DNA from: JBAZOO01 sp041648735
Lineage (GTDB): Bacteria > Verrucomicrobiota > Lentisphaeria > Oligosphaerales > CAITYL01
Reading direction: 5' to 3'
Assembly (NCBI GenBank): GCA_041648735.1
Contig: JBAZOO010000001.1
Location: 62,001 to 126,000, forward strand
Length of the DNA stretch: 64,000 bases
Positions 52,316 to 59,701 of this stretch are shown here, one piece after another. The number at the start of each line of letters is the position of its first letter. Position 1 is the first letter of the stretch. The position numbers were made by a program, and so were the translations under genes. The notes below the pieces were generated by a model. The model saw only the letters and a program-made list of their open reading frames with translations, did not search any database and was not told where the DNA came from.

Positions 52316-53401
52316 ATGAAGAAAGCCCTGATCACCGGTGTCACTGGCCAGGATGGCGCCTACCTGAGCGAACTGCTGCTGAAGAAGGGGTACGAGGTCC
52401 ACGGCCTCAAGCGCCGGGCCTCCCTGTTCAACACGGAGCGCATTGACCATCTCTACCAGGATCCGCACTGCACTGGGCGCAACTTCATCCTGCACTACGG
52501 CGACCTCACCGACTCCACCAACCTGATCCGGATCGTCCAGGAAGTGCAGCCGGACGAGATCTACAACCTCGGCGCCATGTCGCACGTCAAGGTCAGCTTC
52601 GACATGCCCGAATACACGGCGGACGCGGACGGGGTGGGGACGCTGCGGCTGCTGGAGGCGATCCGGATGCTGGGGCTGGCCGGCAAGACCCGCTTCTACC
52701 AGGCCTCCACCTCCGAGCTCTACGGGCTGGTCCAGGAGACGCCGCAGAAGGAGACCACGCCGTTCTATCCGCGCAGCCCCTACGCCGTGGCCAAGCTCTA
52801 CGCCTACTGGATCACCGTCAACTACCGCGAAGCCTACGGCCTCCACGCCAGCAACGGCATCCTCTTCAACCACGAATCGCCGCTGCGCGGGGAGACCTTC
52901 GTCACCCGCAAGATCACCCGCGCCGTCGCCCGCATCGCCCTGGGGCTGCAGGACTGCCTCTACCTGGGCAACCTCGCCGCCCAGCGCGACTGGGGCCATG
53001 CCAAGGACTACGTCCGCGGCATGTGGCTGATCCTGCAACAGGAACAGCCAGACGACTACGTGCTGGCGACCGGGGTCACGACCCGGGTCCGCGACTTCGT
53101 CACCGCCGCCTTTGCCGCGGCCGGGATCACGGTCGAGTGGCGTGGCCAAGGCGTGGAGGAGACCGGGAGCGACGCCGCCAGCGGCAAGACGGTCGTCCGC
53201 GTTGACCCCCGCTATTTCCGCCCCACCGAGGTGGAACTGCTGCTGGGCGACCCCGGCAAGGCGAAGCGCAAGCTCGGCTGGGAGCCGCACTACGACCTGC
53301 ACGCCCTGGTCCAGGACATGGTCGCCGCCGACCTCAAATGGGCGAAAAAGGACGACTACCTGAAGCAGGGCGGCTTCGACATCCTCGCCCAGCACGAATA
53401 A
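52316..53401 (+). CDS. gmd: GDP-mannose 4,6-dehydratase
   Basis: Gmd converts GDP-D-mannose to GDP-4-keto-6-deoxymannose, the first step to GDP-L-fucose. The 361-residue protein has TGVTGQDGAYLSELLLKKGY, RRASLFNTERIDHLY, GDLTDSTNLI, FYQASTSELYG, SPYAVAKLYAYWI (Tyr-x3-Lys) and NGILFNHESPLRGETFVTRKITRA. AAGGAG precedes the start. Its partner fcl is normally adjacent, but here two GxxExxY genes lie between them. Confidence 0.97.
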   Translation: MKKALITGVTGQDGAYLSELLLKKGYEVHGLKRRASLFNTERIDHLYQDPHCTGRNFILHYGDLTDSTNLIRIVQEVQPDEIYNLGAMSHVKVSFDMPEYTADADGVGTLRLLEAIRMLGLAGKTRFYQASTSELYGLVQETPQKETTPFYPRSPYAVAKLYAYWITVNYREAYGLHASNGILFNHESPLRGETFVTRKITRAVARIALGLQDCLYLGNLAAQRDWGHAKDYVRGMWLILQQEQPDDYVLATGVTTRVRDFVTAAFAAAGITVEWRGQGVEETGSDAASGKTVVRVDPRYFRPTEVELLLGDPGKAKRKLGWEPHYDLHALVQDMVAADLKWAKKDDYLKQGGFDILAQHE

Positions 53402-53464
53402 CCACCTTTTTCCCACGAAACAGCAACCAACTTTTTCCCACGAAACACACGAAAAAACACGAAA

Positions 53465-53855
53465 ATGGGAAACGTGAACAGTGATTTGATAATGCCTCAA
53501 GAATCTTATGCCATCATGGGGGCATGTTTTGATGTTTATACGGAAAAGGGGTGTGGCTTTCTCGAAGCGGTCTACCAAGAATGCCTGGAAACCGAACTGC
53601 AACTACGCGGAATTCCTTTTACGGCACAACATGAATTGAGGCTCTTCTACAAAGGAAAACCGCTTAAAACAAAATATAAAGCCGATTTACTCTTCCATGA
53701 AAAAAATCATTGTCGAGATTAAAGCCGTTGAACAACTTGCGCCTGAACACGAGGCGCAACTCTTGAATTATCTCCACGCCAGCGGCCTAAGCCTCGGCAT
53801 TTTAGTCAATTTTGGGCATCATCCCAAACTTGAATGGAAGCGGTTGGCGCTCTGA
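53465..53855 (+). pseudogene. GxxExxY protein, copy 1, frameshifted
   Basis: The reading frame matches copy 2 (54157) through ..KTKYKADLL and then breaks because an A-run near 53699-53705 has seven A residues against six in copy 2, giving a stop at 53720-53722. The downstream half continues in another frame to TGA 53853 (…EIKAVEQLAPEHEAQLLNYL…). The left flank is CCCACGAAACACACGAAAAA… (53437-53463), running into the ATG. The right flank is TTTCGTGTTGTTTCGTGTGT… (53857 on). GxxExxY proteins have a PD-(D/E)xK-like nuclease appearance; the role is unknown. A sequencing error in the A-run cannot be ruled out. Confidence 0.85.
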
Positions 53856-54112
53856 TTTCGTGTTGTTTCGTGTGTTTCGTGGGCAAAAAGGTTCGGCAGC
53901 GGTTGATTGTCTGATTCGTGGTGATTTGTGGGGTTTCGTGGGCAAAAAGGTTCGGCAGCGGTTGGCGCTCTGATTTCGTGCCCTTTCGTGTGTTTAGTGG
54001 GCAAAAAGGTTCGGCAACGGTTGATCGTCTGATTCGTGGGGATTCGTGTGTTTCGTGGGCAAAAAGGTTCGGCAGCGGTTCATTGTCTGATTCGTGGGGA
54101 TTTGTGGCCAAA
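53856..54112. repeat. Tandem repeats between the GxxExxY copies
   Basis: Four successive units of about 56-63 bases each contain GTGGGCAAAAAGGTTCGGCA, 'GCGGTT(G/C)ATTGTCTGATTCG' and 'GGGATTTGTGG' or 'TTTCGTGTGTTT'. One unit (about 53957-53975) carries the 3' end of the GxxExxY gene (GCGGTTGGCGCTCTGATTTC), showing that the units arose by recombination with the gene's own end. Two related units follow copy 2 at 54547-54685. Confidence 0.88.
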
Positions 54113-54138
54113 ATGGATTCAAACAGCAAAATCTACAC
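54113..54138 (+). pseudogene. Displaced 5' end of fcl
   Basis: The first 26 bases of the intact fcl gene (ATG at 54686, encoding MDSNSKIY) are repeated here together with the preceding about 45 bases, and stop exactly where the CACACGAAAAAACACG flank of GxxExxY copy 2 begins. Copy 2 therefore appears to have been inserted after codon 8 or 9 of fcl, with duplication of the target region. Confidence 0.85.
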
Positions 54139-54156
54139 ACACGAAAAAACACGAAA

Positions 54157-54546
54157 ATGGGAAACGTGAACAGTGATTTGATAATGCCTCAAGAATCTTA
54201 TGCCATTATGGGGGCATGTTTTGATGTTTATACGGAAAAGGGGTGTGGCTTTCTCGAAGCGGTCTACCAAGAATGCCTGGAAACCGAACTGCAACTACGC
54301 GGAATTCCTTTTACGGCACAACATGAATTGAGGCTCTTCTACAAAGGAAAACCGCTTAAAACAAAATATAAAGCCGATTTACTCTGCCATGAAAAAATCA
54401 TTGTCGAGATTAAAGCCGTTGAACAACTTGTGCCTGAACACGAGGCGCAACTCTTGAATTATCTCCACGCCAGCGGCTTAAGGCTCGGCATTTTAGTCAA
54501 TTTTGGGCATCATCCCAAACTTGAATGGAAGCGGTTGGCGCTCTGA
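54157..54546 (+). CDS. GxxExxY protein, copy 2, intact
   Basis: The 129-residue product has the family motif GCGFLEAVYQECLETEL (residues about 24-40), then ELRLFYKGKPLKTKYKADLLC, the EIKAVE segment with acidic and Lys residues typical of PD-(D/E)xK nuclease folds, and EAQLLNYLHASGLRLGILVNFG. No biochemical function has been established for the family, which often occurs in several copies in PVC and Bacteroidota genomes. The gene is flanked by inverted copies of the TTTCGTGTGTTT word, like copy 1. It has AT-rich codons unlike gmd and fcl on either side. Confidence 0.93.
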   Translation: MGNVNSDLIMPQESYAIMGACFDVYTEKGCGFLEAVYQECLETELQLRGIPFTAQHELRLFYKGKPLKTKYKADLLCHEKIIVEIKAVEQLVPEHEAQLLNYLHASGLRLGILVNFGHHPKLEWKRLAL

Positions 54547-54685
54547 TTTCGTGCCCTTTCGTGTGTTTCGTGGGCAAAAAGGTTCGGCAACGGTTCATTG
54601 TCTGATTCGTGGGGATTTGTGGGTTTCGTGGGCAAAAAGGTTCGGCAACGGTTCATTGTCTGATTCGTGAGGATTTGTGGCCAAA
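54547..54685. repeat. Repeat units between GxxExxY copy 2 and fcl
   Basis: Two units 'GTGGGCAAAAAGGTTCGGCA… CATTGTCTGATTCGTG… GGATTTGTGG' repeat those upstream of copy 2 (54054-54112). The last one runs into the fcl start codon, so it doubles as the leader of fcl. Confidence 0.85.
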
Positions 54686-55633
54686 ATGGATTCAAACAGC
54701 AAAATCTACATTGCCGGGCACCAAGGATTGGTGGGCTCGGCGCTGGTGCGGGCCTGCCAGGCCGCCGGCTTCACCAACCTCGTCACCCGCAGCCGGGCGG
54801 AGCTGGACCTGACGCGCCAGGCGGCGGTGGAGGCGTTCTATGCCGCCGAACGGCCGGCAGTGGCGATCGTCGCCGCCGCCAAGGTCGGCGGCATCCATGC
54901 CAACAATACCTACCCGGCCGAATTCCTCTACCAGAACCTGATGATCGAGTCCAACCTGATCCATGGCGCCTGGCAGGCCGGCGTCCAGAAGCTGCTTTTC
55001 CTCGGCAGCACCTGCATCTATCCCAAGCTCTGCCCGCAGCCGATCCGGGAGGAATACCTGCTCACCGGGCCGCTGGAGCCGACCAACGAGGCCTACGCCA
55101 TCGCCAAGATCGCCGGCGTCGAACTCTGCAAGTTCTACCGCCGCCAATACGGCTGCGACTTCATCGCCGCCATGCCCACCAACCTCTATGGCATCAACGA
55201 CAACTTCGACCTGCGCAACTCCCATGTGCTCCCCGCCCTGCTCCGCAAGTTCCACGAAGCCAAACGCCGCGGCGACCGCCAGGCCGTCTGCTGGGGCTCC
55301 GGCAGCCCCTGCCGCGAATTCCTCTTCGTGGACGACCTGGCGGACGCCTGCCTCTTCCTCCTCCGCCACTACAGCGGCGCGGAGCACCTCAACGTCGGCA
55401 CCGGCGAGGAACTGACCATCCGCGACCTCGCCGAACAGGTCCGGGAGACCGTCGGCTTCACCGGCGAGATCGTCTGGGACCGCTCGCAGCCGGACGGCAC
55501 CCCGCGCAAGCTCACCGACGTCAGCCGGCTCCATGCCCTGGGCTGGCGCCACCGGACCTCGTTGCGCGACGGCCTGCGCCAGGTCTACGACTGGTACCTG
55601 AGCCACGGCCCTGGCAGCCAGGAAGGCCGCTGA
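54686..55633 (+). CDS. fcl: GDP-L-fucose synthase
   Basis: Fcl epimerises and reduces GDP-4-keto-6-deoxymannose to GDP-L-fucose with NADPH. The 315-residue SDR has IAGHQGLVGSALVRACQ, AAKVGGIHANNTYPAEFLYQNL, LGSTCIYPKLCPQPI, NEAYAIAKIAGVELC (Tyr-x3-Lys) and TNLYGINDNFD. The ATG at 54686 gives the normal start. The same first 26 bases recur at 54113. With gmd and the GT11 fucosyltransferase it forms a fucose donor and transfer route. Confidence 0.96.
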   Translation: MDSNSKIYIAGHQGLVGSALVRACQAAGFTNLVTRSRAELDLTRQAAVEAFYAAERPAVAIVAAAKVGGIHANNTYPAEFLYQNLMIESNLIHGAWQAGVQKLLFLGSTCIYPKLCPQPIREEYLLTGPLEPTNEAYAIAKIAGVELCKFYRRQYGCDFIAAMPTNLYGINDNFDLRNSHVLPALLRKFHEAKRRGDRQAVCWGSGSPCREFLFVDDLADACLFLLRHYSGAEHLNVGTGEELTIRDLAEQVRETVGFTGEIVWDRSQPDGTPRKLTDVSRLHALGWRHRTSLRDGLRQVYDWYLSHGPGSQEGR

Positions 55634-55660
55634 AGCCGGGCCACGCCACACCTCTACAAG

Positions 55661-55688
55661 CCCCCCCCAGGAAGGATCCCCCCCCCCC
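55661..55688 (+). promoter_or_regulatory. C-tracts flanking the ribosome site of the second ACP gene
   Basis: Eight C residues (55661-55668) precede AGGAAGG (55669-55675), and eleven C residues (55678-55688) fill the space between it and the ATG. Slippage in the eleven-base run would change the Shine-Dalgarno to start spacing, a known basis for on/off or graded expression in surface genes of other bacteria. Function here is a proposal. Confidence 0.4.
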
Positions 55689-55988
55689 ATGCCCGAGCAA
55701 CGACCGACCCGTGACGAGATCGTGGCGCTGATCGCGGAGGCCGCCGCCATCTGCAATCCCAGGCTGGCGGCGGCCATCGCCGCGACCGGGGCGGAAACGG
55801 TGCTCTTCGGGCGCAACGGCACCCTCGACTCCCTCGGCCTGGTCACCCTGATCGTCGCCATCGAAGGGGAACTGGATGCGCGGTGGGGCGTCGCCCTCAC
55901 CCTGGCGGACGAGAGGGCGCTGTCGCTGCAACACAGCCCCTTCCGCACCGTCGGCCGCCTGGCCGACTACATCCTGGGTCGGCTGTAG
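55689..55988 (+). CDS. Second acyl carrier protein-like protein
   Basis: The 99-residue protein has the carrier motif GRNGTLDSLGLVTLIVAIEGEL with Ser48 in the DSL position, where phosphopantetheine would attach. It is longer at the N-terminus than the ACP at 44965 and has no condensing enzyme beside it. It may serve the same acyl pathway, or a lipid-linked step tied to the adjacent VanZ and exosortase genes. Confidence 0.8.
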   Translation: MPEQRPTRDEIVALIAEAAAICNPRLAAAIAATGAETVLFGRNGTLDSLGLVTLIVAIEGELDARWGVALTLADERALSLQHSPFRTVGRLADYILGRL

Positions 55989-56308
55989 CCCACGAAACAC
56001 ACGAAAAAACACGAAAAAATCCAAAATCCAAACCGCCAACCACCGCAACGTCGCACGGGCATTCCCCGTGGGTTGCACCCATGATCCGTGGGTTGCACCC
56101 ACGGCTATTCAGGTCGTGGCTCCAGATTCATGTTCCCGATTCCCGATCTCAGCCCCACCGGGGCGGCCTCACCATAGCCTGGGGCAACGCCCCAGGTTGT
56201 TGTCCGATGGTCAGTTGTGCCCTGGAGGGGCACTTCAACCGGTGGTCTCCCGAGGTTGCGGAAGCCCTTCAGGGTGCAAAACCAATGGACCAATCCACGA
56301 TCCCTCCC
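55989..56308. repeat. Intergenic repeat block 12, single-copy version of the 46257-46990 block
   Basis: No gene is seen. The order CCCACGAAACACACGAAA, 'CCGCCAACCACCGCAACG', two GTGGGT-TGC-ACCCA hairpins, one unit of the 67-bp array (56137-56205), TGCCC-TGGAG-GGGCA and 'GGTTGCGGAAGCCCTTCAGG' is the same as at 46257-46990. There the 67-bp unit is present seven times. Confidence 0.92.
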
Positions 56309-56692
56309 ATGCACATCCCACCCCGCCTCCGCTGGGGGCTCCTGGCCGGCTATGCCGGCACGGTCGCCCTGCTCTCGCTGCTGCCGCCCCGGGCCTTCCA
56401 CGTCACGCCACCGCGGATTCCGCACCTGGACAAGCTGGTCCACGCCGGGATGTACGGCATCCTCGCCGTCCTGCTCTGCTGGAGCCTGGCCCTGCGCCGC
56501 CATGAGCCGCGCAAGCTTCTGGCGATCCTCGCGGCCGTGGCGGGCTATGGGCTGCTGCTGGAGCTGGGGCAGTTCGGGCTGACCGGCGGCCAGCGCGCCT
56601 TTGAACTCGCCGACGCCTTGGCCAACCTCACCGGGGGCGCCGTGATGGCGGCGCTGTGGCTGCTGCTGCACCGTCCCCCGCCGCCCGCCTGA
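56309..56692 (+). CDS. VanZ-like membrane protein
   Basis: The 127-residue protein has three or four hydrophobic segments and the VanZ pattern PHLDKLVHAGMYGILAVLLCW and ELGQFGLTGGQRAFELADALANLTGG. VanZ-like proteins often sit beside exosortase genes, and two such genes follow after the PglF-like gene. I prefer ATG 56309; ATG 56285 would add eight residues encoded by repeat DNA. Confidence 0.82.
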   Translation: MHIPPRLRWGLLAGYAGTVALLSLLPPRAFHVTPPRIPHLDKLVHAGMYGILAVLLCWSLALRRHEPRKLLAILAAVAGYGLLLELGQFGLTGGQRAFELADALANLTGGAVMAALWLLLHRPPPPA

Positions 56693-56786
56693 GCCGCGCC
56701 GCCCGGGCATTGGACTTCCCCGGTTCCGGCATATACATTCCGCCCTTTCTGCCCGGTTTGAAAAACCCTCCCCTGCCGCGAGACCC

Positions 56787-58703
56787 ATGACATCCCTGCT
56801 CTTTCCGCACAACCCGCCGGCCTGGCTGCTGCGGCTGCGCATTCCGCTGATCGGGGCCACCCACGCCGCGGTCGCCGCCGCGGCCTTGCTCCTCAGCTTC
56901 TTCATCCGCGCCAACTTCGACCTGGCGGGGTTCGGCCAGCACTACTCCATCATCATCCAGTTGCTGCCGGTGGCGGTGCTGATCAAGCTGGTCAGCCTGC
57001 GTTACTTCGACCTGCACCGGGGACTGTGGAAATATGTGAGCACCAACGACTTGGCGCAGATCCTCAAGGCCTGCACGGCGAGCACGCTGTTCCTGGCCCT
57101 GTTTGTCTATCTCCTCCATTGGGAGGGCGTGCCCCGCGGCGTCTATCTGCTCGACTGGACCTATTCGGTGATGGGGTTCGGCGGCATCCGCCTGACGGCA
57201 CGGCTGCTGCGGGAGCTGCGGCCACGCAGCGCCGGCGACAGCGGCCGCCGGGTGCTGGTCGTCGGCGCCGGCGACACCGGCGAGACCGCCCTGCGCACCC
57301 TGCTGCGCAGCCGCGACAGCGCCGTGGTCGGCTTCCTCGACGACGATCCCGGCAAGCACGCCCTCACCCTCCATGGCCTCCCCGTGCTCGGCACCCTCGC
57401 CGACGCCCCGTGGCTGATCCAGAAACATGGGATCACCACCGTCGTCCTCGCCATTCCCAACGCCGACAAGAAGACCGTCCGCCACCTGGTGGAAAGCTGC
57501 TCCACCCTCAAGGTCAAGTTCCAGCTCCAGCCCCTCCTCCAGGAAATCTCCGGCAAGCCCAGCTTCGACCGGCTGCGCGACCTGAAACTGGAAGACCTGC
57601 TCGGCCGCGACCCCATCCAGCTCGACCGCACCCCGGTCGCCGCCAGCCTCAAAGACAAGACCGTGCTCGTCACCGGCGCCGGCGGCTCCATCGGCTCCGA
57701 ACTCGCCCGCCAGATCGCCGGCTACGGGCCGCGCCAGCTCGTCCTCCTCGACGTGGGTGAGACCCCCCTCTTCGAGATCGACCGCGAACTGCGCTTCAAC
57801 CATCCGGACCTGCCGATCGCCGCCGTGTTCTGCGACATCAAGAACGCCGGCAAGGTGGACCAGACCATCGAAACCTACCGGCCCGACGTGATCTACCACG
57901 CCGCCGCCTACAAGCATGTGCCGCTGATGGAAGCCCATCCGACGGACGCCGTGCTCAACAATGTCCGCGGCACCCACCACCTGGCCGAGGCCGCCCGCCG
58001 CCACGGCGTCCCCAAGTTCCTGATGATCTCCACCGACAAGGCGGTCACCCCGCGCAGCGTCATGGGCTCGACCAAGCGCTGCGCCGAACTGCTGCTCTCC
58101 ACCCTGGGCAGGAACGGCACCGCGTTCGTCGCCGTCCGCTTCGGCAATGTGCTGGGCAGCAACGGCAGCGTCGTCCCCATCTTCCAGAAGCAGATCGCGC
58201 AGGGCGGCCCGGTCACCGTCACCCATCCGGACGTGACCCGCTACTTCATGACCATCCCGGAGGCGGTGGAGCTGGTGCTCCAGGCCAGCGCCATCGGCAA
58301 GGACGGCGACCTGTTCATGCTGGAAATGGGGCAGCCGGTGAAGATCGTCGCTCTCGCCAAGAACATGATCGAGCTGGCGGGCTTCACCCCCGGCGAGGAG
58401 ATCGCCATCGAGTTCACCGGGCTGCGCCCCGGCGAAAAGCTGCACGAGGAGCTGGCCTACAAGGACGAGGACGTGGTGCCCACCGGCGTGCCCAAGCTGC
58501 TGCTGCACAAGGGCCGGCCCGGCCAGCCGCCGCCTGCCGAGCTGGGCGCGGCCATCGCCCGCCTGGAAACGCTGGCCGCGGCCGGCAACGAGCCGGAAGC
58601 CCTGGCGCTGCTGCGGCGGATCGTGGGGCACAACCCGGCCACCAACACCGGCAAGATCCCCCCCTTCAAGTCCCTCGCCGCCACCACCTCCAAGTCCGCC
58701 TGA
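56787..58703 (+). CDS. PglF/FlaA1-type membrane UDP-GlcNAc 4,6-dehydratase
   Basis: The 638-residue protein has four N-terminal membrane helices (residues about 20-150), a first Rossmann-like domain (VLVVGAGDTGETALRTLL, GFLDDDPGKH) and the catalytic SDR domain (TVLVTGAGGSIGSELARQI…, YHAAAYKHVPLMEAHP, STDKAVTPRSVMGSTKRCAELL). The active-site Tyr is replaced by Met (Met426-x3-Lys430), as in PglF-type retaining dehydratases. It makes UDP-4-keto-6-deoxy-GlcNAc, the substrate for PglE-type aminotransferases such as the one fused at 38285. Confidence 0.94.
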   Translation: MTSLLFPHNPPAWLLRLRIPLIGATHAAVAAAALLLSFFIRANFDLAGFGQHYSIIIQLLPVAVLIKLVSLRYFDLHRGLWKYVSTNDLAQILKACTASTLFLALFVYLLHWEGVPRGVYLLDWTYSVMGFGGIRLTARLLRELRPRSAGDSGRRVLVVGAGDTGETALRTLLRSRDSAVVGFLDDDPGKHALTLHGLPVLGTLADAPWLIQKHGITTVVLAIPNADKKTVRHLVESCSTLKVKFQLQPLLQEISGKPSFDRLRDLKLEDLLGRDPIQLDRTPVAASLKDKTVLVTGAGGSIGSELARQIAGYGPRQLVLLDVGETPLFEIDRELRFNHPDLPIAAVFCDIKNAGKVDQTIETYRPDVIYHAAAYKHVPLMEAHPTDAVLNNVRGTHHLAEAARRHGVPKFLMISTDKAVTPRSVMGSTKRCAELLLSTLGRNGTAFVAVRFGNVLGSNGSVVPIFQKQIAQGGPVTVTHPDVTRYFMTIPEAVELVLQASAIGKDGDLFMLEMGQPVKIVALAKNMIELAGFTPGEEIAIEFTGLRPGEKLHEELAYKDEDVVPTGVPKLLLHKGRPGQPPPAELGAAIARLETLAAAGNEPEALALLRRIVGHNPATNTGKIPPFKSLAATTSKSA

Positions 58704-58723
58704 AGGAGCCCCGCCCGTTTCCC

Positions 58724-59701
58724 ATGCCTGCCCCCGCTTCCCCATCGCCCACCCTGCCGCCGGCCGCCGCCGCGCCGCCGCCGCTCCCCCGGGACGCCAC
58801 CCTGCGGCTGGGGCTGCTGGCCGCCCTTTTCCTCCTGGCGCATCTCCACGCCCTGATCGTCAATGGCCGGATCGCCGCCGGCAGCACGGAATGGAACCAC
58901 GCCTTCCTGATCCCGCTGATCAGCCTCTACCTGGTCTGGCAAAACCGCGCGGCCATTTTGCGCGTGCCAGTGCAGACCTGCTGGTGGGCGCTGCCACTGC
59001 TGCTCTGGGGCATGGACCGCTATCTCGTCGTCCATGAACTCGGCCGCGTCACCCCCCTGGCCTTCTACACGATCTTCAACCTCGGCGCCCTGGTGCTCTT
59101 CCTGGGCGGCTGGCGCCTGGCCTGGGCGCTGGCGCTGCCCATCGGCTACCTGGTCTTCGCCGTGCCCACCGACCTGCTCCTCCAGCCAATCTCGCTCCGC
59201 CTGCAGATGGTCGCCGCCATCGGCTCCGACTTCACCCTCAACCTGCTGGGGCTGCCCTTCGGGATCGAGGCGGAACGGCTGGGCAGCACCCTGGCGATCT
59301 GGAAGGACAACCTGCCGATCGAGCCGCCCCTCAACATCGCCGAGGCCTGCAGCGGCCTGCGCATGCTCATGGCCTTCGCCGCCCTGGGGGTGGCCATTGC
59401 CTACCTCCAGCGGGAACGGCCGCGCTGGTACCGCCTCACCCTGATGGCCGCCACCCTGCCCATCGCGATCATTGCCAACGTCCTGCGCATCAGCGGAATG
59501 GGACTGGCCTACCCCTGGTTCCCCGGCGTCACCAGCGGCGACCTCCACGGCGCCCTGGGGCTGCTCATGCTGCTGCCGGCCATCATCCTCTTCAACCTGC
59601 TGGAACGCGTCCTGGCCTGCGTCGTCCCGCCGCCGCCACCGCCCAAAACGGCCCGCCCGCCCACCCCGCCGCAACGGCCATCCCCCGCCGCCACCCCATG
59701 A
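58724..59701 (+). CDS. Exosortase (EpsH family membrane transpeptidase)
   Basis: Exosortases are polytopic cysteine proteases thought to cleave and attach surface proteins with a C-terminal sorting signal. The 325-residue protein has about eight hydrophobic segments and the catalytic set Cys209 (AEACSGLRML), Arg255 (ANVLRISGM) and His275 (DLHGALGLLM), plus the conserved WNHAFLIPLISLYLVW. The N- and C-terminal tails are Pro-rich. The stop overlaps the next start (ATGA). No protein with a PEP-CTERM-like tail is encoded in the window. Confidence 0.93.
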   Translation: MPAPASPSPTLPPAAAAPPPLPRDATLRLGLLAALFLLAHLHALIVNGRIAAGSTEWNHAFLIPLISLYLVWQNRAAILRVPVQTCWWALPLLLWGMDRYLVVHELGRVTPLAFYTIFNLGALVLFLGGWRLAWALALPIGYLVFAVPTDLLLQPISLRLQMVAAIGSDFTLNLLGLPFGIEAERLGSTLAIWKDNLPIEPPLNIAEACSGLRMLMAFAALGVAIAYLQRERPRWYRLTLMAATLPIAIIANVLRISGMGLAYPWFPGVTSGDLHGALGLLMLLPAIILFNLLERVLACVVPPPPPPKTARPPTPPQRPSPAATP

